Source: Gallaecimonas mangrovi
GTDB lineage: Bacteria; Pseudomonadota; Gammaproteobacteria; Enterobacterales; Gallaecimonadaceae
Assembly (NCBI RefSeq): GCF_003367375.1
Contig: NZ_CP031416.1
Span: 1,433,501-1,497,500 of the forward strand
DNA length: 64,000 bases
Reading direction: 5' to 3'
The position numbers and the translations under genes were made by a program. The notes beneath the pieces are model-generated. The model was not told where the DNA came from. It made no database searches and saw only the letters and a list, made by a program, of their open reading frames with translations. Below, piece after piece: positions 20,563 through 27,328 of this stretch. Every line of letters starts with the position of its first letter. The stretch's first letter is position 1.

Positions 20563-20777
20563 CATATGAATGGAGAAGCATATCTAAGATAGTTATATAA
20601 ACCCAAGTAATGAGGGGGCTAGGCTTGCAGGGGACTCTTGGCTGAAAGCGTAGTCAGCAGATCCTTCGCGTTCTAATCTGTGTCCGTACAAAGTATGCCA
20701 TACCACAATTTTTTCTGCCGTTTATTGCAAAAAATGAGCAGTTTCACCAGCACCCCGTAATAAAAAAGAATAAAAAA

Positions 20778-20797
20778 GGACATCCATCTTCTGAGTA
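20778..20797 (+). repeat. Junction repeat copy e
   Basis: Full 20-bp match, preceded by AATAAAAAAGAATAAAAAA. It lies nine bases before the ATG of the orphan toxin module. The preceding 20563-20777 contains nothing I recognise. Confidence 0.85.
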
Positions 20798-20806
20798 CTG
20801 ACAGCT

Positions 20807-21349
20807 ATGGAAACTGGCTACTCCCGTATGATGGAACGGCAGCAGCTTGATTCTCAATTTGGTGATGGTACCTATCTGGGGGCCACAGGTGATGCAGCGC
20901 TTGATGCTGGGATAGTTCTAACAACTGTTGTCGTAGGCCCCGAACTGATTGTGGCAAAATATGGTAGCCAAATCGTTCATATCGCACGAAGCAGTAAGCT
21001 TGGAATGCAACTGCTAAGTAGAGGAGCGCAGTTTGCAGATGAAGCAAAACTTATTTCCCACTTTAAAAAGCATGGTAGAGAGTTCGGTGCTAAAAATGCT
21101 GATGAATATTTGCAAATGGCTAGAACCGTGATGGTAGAAGGCAGTAAGTTTGAATACTCATATAAAGGGGAAATAAGGACTGGTTTCGCACAATTCATGG
21201 GGAACAATAAAAAAGGAATAGCTAAATTTGCATTTGTAGGAACGAATAACAAAGGCTTCATTACTACATTGCATATGAAAACCGGCAAAGACTTTTGGAA
21301 AACCTTAAATGGTAATGCCAAAGACAAAACTATCAGGGCAATAGAATGA
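20807..21349 (+). CDS. Orphan Rhs C-terminal toxin module
   Basis: 180 residues. The N-terminus (METGYSRMMERQ) keeps TGY, the same residues that end the Rhs core at DPTGY, so the module probably came from a complete Rhs gene. A hydrophobic pre-toxin segment follows (DAALDAGIVLTTVVVGPEL). The C-terminal domain begins near residue 80 with LISHFKKHGREFGAKNADEYLQMA, a motif I associate with small contact-dependent nuclease toxins (possibly BECR fold). It overlaps the next gene by four bases (ATGA). No secretion signal or core remains, so it is probably a silent cassette. Confidence 0.7.
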   Translation: METGYSRMMERQQLDSQFGDGTYLGATGDAALDAGIVLTTVVVGPELIVAKYGSQIVHIARSSKLGMQLLSRGAQFADEAKLISHFKKHGREFGAKNADEYLQMARTVMVEGSKFEYSYKGEIRTGFAQFMGNNKKGIAKFAFVGTNNKGFITTLHMKTGKDFWKTLNGNAKDKTIRAIE

Positions 21350-21726
21350 CAAAAAAATACAAAGTTCAAATTAAATCTCTGAATAAAGATATAGAAGAAG
21401 AGGTCGTGTTAGAACTGAACGGCGTCGAACTAACTTGTCACGCAAGCTATTGCCCATACAAGCTTGGCGTTAATGAATTCTATGAAGTTGAGTTCGAGGG
21501 AATTGTTTTTGATGATTATTTAGTTGAAGAGTCCCCCACTCAAAAAACGGAGTTGCGTCAACATGGCGATTCATACCAATATTCAGCTTATGGAAAGTTG
21601 GTCCGCAATGTATTGCATTCAGTAATTGAAATTGAAGATGATGAGTTGCTTTCTGATTACGGCTACCTAGACGGTAAGTATGTGCGAATGAATATTGACC
21701 GTCTTGATGTGTCATTTTGTGATTAG
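21346..21726 (+). CDS. Probable immunity protein for the orphan toxin
   Basis: 126 acidic residues, beta-rich (YKVQIKSLNKDIEEEVVLELNG; FYEVEFEGIVFDD). Its ATG overlaps the toxin stop as ATGA, giving strict coupling. A cytoplasmic location is expected, since no signal is present. Paired retention of toxin and immunity suggests this cassette is newer than the others. No family is recognised. Confidence 0.7.
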   Translation: MTKKYKVQIKSLNKDIEEEVVLELNGVELTCHASYCPYKLGVNEFYEVEFEGIVFDDYLVEESPTQKTELRQHGDSYQYSAYGKLVRNVLHSVIEIEDDELLSDYGYLDGKYVRMNIDRLDVSFCD

Positions 21727-21848
21727 GAGCCTTTTGTTACTCAGGGTCCCTTCCGGATCCTGAGCCAACCTTCCACCCATCATCATAGTTCCAAACCTGT
21801 TTCAGCATTACTAGCAATCACTACCATCTCCAAAACATTGATAAAAAA

Positions 21849-21863
21849 GGACATCCATCTTCT
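21849..21863 (+). repeat. Junction repeat copy f (partial)
   Basis: First 15 bases GGACATCCATCTTCT, preceded by GATAAAAAA; then a toxin-tail frame begins. Confidence 0.8.
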
Positions 21864-21864
21864 T

Positions 21865-21963
21865 TATTGGAGGTCTCAGAATGTTTCTAGAGATGTTCTC
21901 AAGAGAAATGTTTACCAATTCGTTAATGCTATTAAAGGTGACGATTATACCTTTAAAAGGTGA
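21865..21963 (+). pseudogene. 32-codon toxin C-terminal remnant
   Basis: A frame open through repeat f reads YWRSQNVSRDVLKRNVYQFV and ends DDYTFKR at TGA 21961-21963. It is nine bases before the next ATG. The frame relative to the repeat is the same as in the remnant after copy a. There is no start codon, so it is a displaced toxin tail. Confidence 0.55.
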
Positions 21964-21972
21964 GGATTATAA

Positions 21973-22512
21973 ATGAGCTCATTGATCAAAAAAGGAATGA
22001 TTTTTGTCTTTCTTACACTTTCACTGGGTATTAAGGCAGGCGAAGATTTAATATATCCATTCTCTGTAGAAATGGGATGTGATGGTGATAAACCAACAAT
22101 TTCTTTGACTAATAATTATGACTCTGATATTAGCCTTGACTATGGAGCTTTAGGAATAGACGGAGATTTTTCTTGGAATTCATACATCGTGCTAAGCAAA
22201 GAAAGTGAATCGAAGTTAAGAAGAGGCGAGATTACATCCATAGAAAAAGCCAGACTGAAACCTGTTCACCCCATTAGCAATGGTAAAGGTGTTTTCAAAT
22301 TTTCACCTGGAAAGATATACACTTTTCGTTTGGACTTAGTGAGCAAGTACGAAATTGGTTTAAATGATGAATATATCATTAGTTTATTTGTCATTCCTTT
22401 CGAGTATAGATTTGTTGACGGGTCCCATAAGTATATTACCTTGATTTCTAAGAATGTAATTACTCTTCATGATGGAGCATGTAGCGTAATTGATGGGAAG
22501 CCTAGTTTATGA
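21973..22512 (+). CDS. Exported immunity-like protein
   Basis: 179 residues with an N-terminal signal peptide (KKGMIFVFLTLSLGIKAG, cleavage near residue 23). The mature part is beta-rich with a two-Cys pattern (EMGCDGDKP near the start, GACSVIDG near the end), possibly a disulfide. GAGG precedes the ATG. It follows a toxin-tail remnant and precedes repeat g. A periplasmic immunity role is likely but inferred from context only. Confidence 0.65.
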   Translation: MSSLIKKGMIFVFLTLSLGIKAGEDLIYPFSVEMGCDGDKPTISLTNNYDSDISLDYGALGIDGDFSWNSYIVLSKESESKLRRGEITSIEKARLKPVHPISNGKGVFKFSPGKIYTFRLDLVSKYEIGLNDEYIISLFVIPFEYRFVDGSHKYITLISKNVITLHDGACSVIDGKPSL

Positions 22513-22577
22513 AAGTAAGAAAAACTCTATTCTCAACTGGCGCAAAAAGTAATAAAAAGTAATAAAGAAGTAATAAA

Positions 22578-22597
22578 GGACATCCATCTTCTGAGTA
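22578..22597 (+). repeat. Junction repeat copy g
   Basis: Full 20-bp match, preceded by repeated AAAAAGTAATAA units. Last copy seen. Coding sequence is not resumed until after the island end. Confidence 0.85.
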
Positions 22598-22914
22598 AAC
22601 AAAAAGTCTGTTTTCGAATTGCGTCGACAGTGACACATTCGTGAGCCTTTTAGGGTGTTTGCTTCACGCAAATAGCGTGTTTGACTATTAAAAATGCAAT
22701 TTAGAGGCGAGCGAGACTTTCGGCGATAGCCGAGGGTTTGTGAGTGTGGTGCTGTGAGGGAATTAAGCTGCTTTTATCGGCGGGTCGTCGATGGTGGGCT
22801 TTGGCGTAAGCGCTTTGCGCTTGTATATGGCCAATCACCGTTCCTTTAGATAGTTGATGTTGGCCAAGGGCAATAAGGAGGCTGTCGGTATTGAGGCCTA
22901 AGCATTCCAAAATG
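22598..22914. other. Non-coding right end of the island
   Basis: About 300 bases with no convincing gene. A minus-strand frame (22701-23126) crosses the 61-bp repeat and has no family features. The region may hold attachment or REP-like sequence, but I see no integrase. Confidence 0.5.
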
Positions 22915-22975
22915 GCTGGGTTGGGGTAGGGCTGACGATCCACATGGCCCTTGATGGCTTGGATTGTTTGAAGCT
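22915..22975 (+). repeat. Right copy of the 61-bp island-flanking direct repeat (attR candidate)
   Basis: Perfect copy of 9107-9167. Read in the frame of the DUF6122-like gene, it continues AAG CTT GTA TAA (KLV*). This looks like the original gene end displaced by 13.8 kb. From here to 23197 there is only spacer. Confidence 0.8.
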
Positions 22976-23197
22976 TGTATAACGGCCATCCCAAACCCCA
23001 GCGGCTGTTCTCTTTAATAACAGTGAGCCCTTTAGACACTGTTGATACTAAATAGCATTGATTATCAATCGAAAAATCACTTCGTTTTTGGGTGTTTTGT
23101 TTGGTTTTTTGACTCAAATTAGGCACCGCCTAACGCTGCAAACTTGGGTTATAACTCCAGGGTCTATAGGCTGGAGTTAAGCTTCAAGGAGAGTCAT

Positions 23198-23800
23198 GTG
23201 CCCTTAGATAACGAATATCGTTGGTTTCTTGCTACTTTTTTTACCGTGGTGGCGGTTTTCTACACGGTGCTGATTTTATGGCGCCAGCGCCGCAGCGGGG
23301 CCTTGGTGCATATGGGGGCTCGGGGAAGTGGCCATTGGTGGAACCACCTCACGTTCAGGGTGTTTCGCCTGCTTATTTGGTGGCTTTGTGTGCTGCGGCT
23401 GCCCTTTCCTGGGCTAGATGGCTACCTTGGCATTTACCAGGGGCAGTGGCCTGCTGCGCTCGCCATGGCCGGGGCCGTGATGATGGTGCTGGGGTTTGCC
23501 ACCGCTATTGTTGCCAACTTCACCTTAGCCGGGGCCTGGCGTTCGGGGGTTGACGTGCTAACCCAAGGTTCGCTGGTGCGCCACGGCCTTTATGGCTTTA
23601 GTCGCAACCCGGCCTTTATGGGGGTGGCATTGGCGCAATTGGGGTTTGTGCTGGTGTTGCCCAGTGCGTTTACCCTGCTGTGTTTACTGGTGGGGTGGCA
23701 GGCACTTTGGCGGCAAATGCGCATTGAAGAAGCTTTCCTTGGCAGCCATTTTGCCGGAACCTATCAACAGTATTGCCAGCAGGTGCGCCGCTGGGTGTAA
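23198..23800 (+). CDS. Isoprenylcysteine carboxyl methyltransferase (ICMT)-like membrane protein
   Basis: 200 residues from GTG 23198, chosen because AAGGAG lies six bases upstream; the longer frame from 23144 has no such site. There are about five membrane helices. The C-terminal motif LVRHGLYGFSRNPAFMGVALAQLG, with E..F....G..Y..Y near the end (EEAFLGSHFAGTYQQY), is typical of the ICMT/PEMT/NnrU superfamily. That superfamily uses S-adenosylmethionine on lipid-like substrates. The substrate is unknown. A terminator follows. Confidence 0.85.
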   Translation: MPLDNEYRWFLATFFTVVAVFYTVLILWRQRRSGALVHMGARGSGHWWNHLTFRVFRLLIWWLCVLRLPFPGLDGYLGIYQGQWPAALAMAGAVMMVLGFATAIVANFTLAGAWRSGVDVLTQGSLVRHGLYGFSRNPAFMGVALAQLGFVLVLPSAFTLLCLLVGWQALWRQMRIEEAFLGSHFAGTYQQYCQQVRRWV

Positions 23801-23827
23801 AAAAGCCGGGCAGACACCCGGCTTTTC
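23801..23827 (+). terminator. Rho-independent terminator
   Basis: AAAAGCCGGG and CCCGGCTTTT with a CAGACA loop, directly after the ICMT-like gene's stop. Confidence 0.85.
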
Positions 23828-23950
23828 TATATAACGTCACATATTCTGCATGGCTGGCCTTAACGCAATGTTTTTAGGCCTGAATGCAGCAGTGGTGGTA
23901 ATGGGGGAGTGCTAGCGTCAAAGACCTTTTACCCCATTGAGATAGCCCTT

Positions 23951-25462
23951 GTGCCAACGTCTTCGTCTTTTTTAAAAAAGCCGCTGGCCACCGCCCAGCA
24001 GCGTTTCAACAACCATGGTCTTACCCGCAGTTTGGGGCCAGTGCAGCTTGTTTTGCTGGGCATTGGCTGCATTGTTGGGGCTGGCGTTTATGTCATGACC
24101 GGTATTGCTGCCTCTCATTACGCCGGGCCGGCCATTATTTTAGCCTTTGTGCTGGCGGCTTTTGCCTGTGGCTTAACGGCGCTTTGCTACGCCGAGCTGT
24201 CGTCGGTTATTCCTATCTCGGGCGCCTCTTATTCTTATGCGTATATTTCCCTGGGGGAGCTTTTTGCTTGGGGATTAGGCTGGATGCTGATGCTGGAATA
24301 CTGGCTGGCCGGTTCGTTACTGGCGGTGGGGGTATCTGGATATTTCACCAGTTTACTCGCCGACTTTGCGGTCACTATTCCCAGTTGGGCGTCGCAATCG
24401 CTGGTACAGCAAAGCGCAGGAGTGCAAGGCCATTTTATGGTCACTCACCACGTTAATCTGGTGGCGGTAATAGCCCTGGCTCTGGTCGCGGCAGTGCTGG
24501 TGCGCGGTGTGCGCCAATCCGTTGCCATTACCGCCTTAATGGTCGCACTTAAAGTGGGGGTGCTCGTGGCCTTTGTACTGGTTGGCTGGCAACACGTTAA
24601 TACGGCTAACTGGCAGCCCTTTATTCCCGAAAATGAAGGCGGCTTTCGCTTTGGTGTGCCGGGTATCTTTCGGGCGGCGTCGATATTGTTTTTTTCTTAC
24701 CTTGGCTTTGAAGCGGTCGCCACGGCGGCTTTGGAAGCAAAGAACCCCAAACGCGATGTGCCCATTGGCATTATTGGCGCCTTGCTGGTCAGCAGCCTTT
24801 TATACATTGCCGTTGCGTTAGTGATAACCGGCTTGGTGCCGTTTCGGCAACTGAATGTGCCAGACCCAATAGCCCTTGCCATTAACGTGATTGGCCTGCC
24901 GGTGATGACGGTGGTTATCAAGGTTGGGGCCTTAACGGGGCTGATGAGTGTGCTGTTGGTGAATGTCTATGCCCAGTCGCGCATTTGTTATGCCATGGCT
25001 GACGATGGCCTAATTCCGCCGCTTTTTAAGCGTATTCATCACCGCTATAAAACCCCGTACCAAGGCACTTTGTTGGTGTCAGCGCTGGCGGCATTAACGG
25101 CGGCGCTGTTGCCGATTGATATTTTGGCTGACTTGGTGAGTATCGGTACCGTGTGTGTGTTTATGGTGGTATCTGTCAGTTTGATCTGGCTGCGTAGCAC
25201 GCACCCTGAATTGCCCCGGCCCTTTAAAGTGCCATTGGGCGGGGTGTGGGTAAAAGGGGTGTGGCTTGGCACAGTGCCGGTGCTGGCGCTTGTTTTCGCG
25301 TTAGTGATGATAGGGCCAGTGGTTGTCGACATCGTGCAAAAAGCATTGATTGGCAACGCTCTGCCGCTGGTTATTCTGGCGCTTTATATTGTGGCAGGCG
25401 CTGCTATCTATGGCCGCTATGGCAAGGCGCACTCGAAACTTCGACAGGCCAATAGCCGTTAG
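23951..25462 (+). CDS. APC-superfamily amino acid permease (CAT/YfnA-like)
   Basis: Inner-membrane amino acid transporter of about 503 residues and 12 helices. Helix 1 carries the APC motif LLGIGCIVGAGVYVMTG. Helix 3 has AELSSVIPISGASYSYAY, and helix 6 has FFSYLGFEAVATAALEAKNPKRDVP; both are typical of the cationic amino acid transporter branch. The frame is open from GTG 23909, but that codon touches the GGGGGA before it, so GTG 23951 (MPTSSSFLKKP) is a better family start. Neither has an ideal ribosome site. Monocistronic. Confidence 0.85.
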   Translation: MPTSSSFLKKPLATAQQRFNNHGLTRSLGPVQLVLLGIGCIVGAGVYVMTGIAASHYAGPAIILAFVLAAFACGLTALCYAELSSVIPISGASYSYAYISLGELFAWGLGWMLMLEYWLAGSLLAVGVSGYFTSLLADFAVTIPSWASQSLVQQSAGVQGHFMVTHHVNLVAVIALALVAAVLVRGVRQSVAITALMVALKVGVLVAFVLVGWQHVNTANWQPFIPENEGGFRFGVPGIFRAASILFFSYLGFEAVATAALEAKNPKRDVPIGIIGALLVSSLLYIAVALVITGLVPFRQLNVPDPIALAINVIGLPVMTVVIKVGALTGLMSVLLVNVYAQSRICYAMADDGLIPPLFKRIHHRYKTPYQGTLLVSALAALTAALLPIDILADLVSIGTVCVFMVVSVSLIWLRSTHPELPRPFKVPLGGVWVKGVWLGTVPVLALVFALVMIGPVVVDIVQKALIGNALPLVILALYIVAGAAIYGRYGKAHSKLRQANSR

Positions 25463-25612
25463 CCAGGCTTATTGGCGCCTGCAGGTATTAAGGCGTAACC
25501 ATCCGTTTGGAATAAACTGCGAGTTACACCGTCTTACGGTTTATCGGCCAAGCTTTGTTTGTATGATGATAAAGTGGCCGCGAGCATGTATTTTCCTCAA
25601 GGATAAAAACGG

Positions 25613-27274
25613 ATGAAATTTTCACTTCTGAGCCGTTATGCCTTCTTTGTCGGCTGTATTCTGGTTGCCCTTATCAGTATTCCTTTCTTGTCAGCAGAAC
25701 CCTGGACCTGGACACTTTTTATCATCGCAAGCCTGCTAACGCTGGTGGGGATAAAAGACTTGTCACAGGACCGCCACGCCGTGCGGCGTAACTACCCGGT
25801 ACTGGGTAATATTCGCTATTTGGTCGAGTTTATTCGCCCGGAAATTCGCCAATATCTGCTGGAGGGAGACGACGAAAAACTGCCGTTTTCCCGCGCCCAG
25901 CGCTCCATGGTTTATGCCCGTGCTAAAAACGAAAGTGCCGATAAAGCCTTTGGCACCCTGGTGGATGTGTATAAGCCGGGGTTTGAGTTTATCGGCCATT
26001 CCATGAAGCCTATCGCGGTGCCGGACCCTGGCACCTTTCGCATCTTGATAGGTGGGCCCCAGTGTCGCCAGCCGTATTCGGCGTCGATTTTTAATATCTC
26101 GGCCATGAGCTTCGGCGCGCTATCTGCCAATGCCATTCGTTCTTTGAATAAGGGCGCGAAAATGGGCAACTTCGCCCACGACACCGGTGAAGGCAGTATC
26201 AGCCCCTACCACCGGGAAGGCGGTGGTGACCTTATCTGGGAGCTGGGTAGCGGTTATTTTGGTTGCCGCCGTGAAGATGGCCATTTTGACCCAGATAAGT
26301 TTCGCGAGCAGGCGAATGACCCTCAGGTCAAAATGATTGAAATTAAGCTCAGCCAGGGTGCTAAACCCGGCCATGGCGGCATTTTGCCCAAGCATAAAAT
26401 CACCGCTGAAATTGCCGCTACCCGCGGGGTACCCATGGACCGCGACTGCGTGTCGCCGTCCAGCCACAGCGCCTTTTCAACGCCAATAGAGTTGATGGAA
26501 TTTATTGCCAAGCTCCGTGAACTCTGTGGTGGCAAACCGGTGGGCTTTAAGCTGTGCTTGGGGCACCCTTGGGAATTTATGGCGATAGCCAAGGCCATGC
26601 TGGAAACCCAAATCTTGCCGGACTTTATTGTGGTTGACGGCAAAGAAGGGGGCACTGGCGCGGCGCCCCGCGAGTTTTCTGACAACATTGGCTTGCCGCT
26701 GCGGGAAGGCCTATTGTTTGTGCACAACACCCTGGTTGGGGTAAACCTTCGCGACAAAATCAAATTGGGTGCCAGCGGCAAGATCATCTCAGCTTTTGAT
26801 ATTGCCAGCGTGATGGCCATTGGTGCCGACTGGGTAAATGCCGCGCGCGGCTTTATGTTTGCTATTGGTTGTATTCAGTCGCAATCGTGCCACACCAACA
26901 AGTGCCCAACCGGGGTTGCTACCCAAGATCCCCTGCGGCAAAAGGCGCTGGTGGTGGCAGACAAAGCCGAGCGGGTGCGCAATTTTCACCACAGCACCTT
27001 GCATACCCTGGCCGAAATGCTGGCCTCGGCTGGTATTGCCTCGCCGGAAGCGCTAGAGCCGCACCATTTGGTGCGCCGTACCAGCACCACCGAAATTCGC
27101 CTTTTCTCGCAAATTCATGTGTTTTTAAAACCGGGCGAGCTGCTGGATGAAACCTTCGAAGGGGAGTTTTATTCGCGGATGTGGAAGTTGGCCAGGGCCG
27201 ATAGCTTTGATGCCTATAATGTGGAAGTGATGCCGTCGGTTAAGGCGGTGAGAGAGCCAACATTCACGTTCTAA
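25613..27274 (+). CDS. FMN-binding glutamate synthase family protein (GltB2-like)
   Basis: 553 residues. Two N-terminal membrane helices (about 9-27 and 34-50) precede a glutamate-synthase FMN barrel. The barrel starts with SASIFNISAMSFGALSANA and has KEGGTGAAPREFSDNIG (FMN/glutamate region). It also has the cluster-binding cysteines in CIQSQSCHTNKCPTG, as in the [3Fe-4S] site of GltB. The amidotransferase domain of full glutamate synthase is absent, so ammonia-dependent or other flavin chemistry at the membrane is likely; the substrate is not known. AAGGA precedes the ATG. A bidirectional terminator follows. Confidence 0.88.
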   Translation: MKFSLLSRYAFFVGCILVALISIPFLSAEPWTWTLFIIASLLTLVGIKDLSQDRHAVRRNYPVLGNIRYLVEFIRPEIRQYLLEGDDEKLPFSRAQRSMVYARAKNESADKAFGTLVDVYKPGFEFIGHSMKPIAVPDPGTFRILIGGPQCRQPYSASIFNISAMSFGALSANAIRSLNKGAKMGNFAHDTGEGSISPYHREGGGDLIWELGSGYFGCRREDGHFDPDKFREQANDPQVKMIEIKLSQGAKPGHGGILPKHKITAEIAATRGVPMDRDCVSPSSHSAFSTPIELMEFIAKLRELCGGKPVGFKLCLGHPWEFMAIAKAMLETQILPDFIVVDGKEGGTGAAPREFSDNIGLPLREGLLFVHNTLVGVNLRDKIKLGASGKIISAFDIASVMAIGADWVNAARGFMFAIGCIQSQSCHTNKCPTGVATQDPLRQKALVVADKAERVRNFHHSTLHTLAEMLASAGIASPEALEPHHLVRRTSTTEIRLFSQIHVFLKPGELLDETFEGEFYSRMWKLARADSFDAYNVEVMPSVKAVREPTFTF

Positions 27275-27286
27275 ATAGAGTGATAT

Positions 27287-27314
27287 AAAAAGCCCGGCTT
27301 TTGCCGGGCTTTTT
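27287..27314. terminator. Bidirectional terminator between convergent genes
   Basis: AAAAAGCCCGGC and GCCGGGCTTTTT with a TTTT loop, between the FMN protein (+) and the PQQ dehydrogenase (-). Confidence 0.9.
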
Positions 27315-27328
27315 CATGGTGCGATTTA

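Noticed and set aside
18619..22597. CRISPR array
   Set aside because: Repeats are 20 bp with spacers of tens to over 1,000 bases that contain genes, and no Cas genes are present.
18619..22597. Integron attC cassette array
   Set aside because: The repeat has no paired inverted core sites and no intI is seen; it resembles a cassette array only in outline.
22701..23126. 141-residue minus-strand ORF
   Set aside because: It crosses the 61-bp host-derived repeat on the wrong strand, lacks a domain, and its composition looks non-coding.
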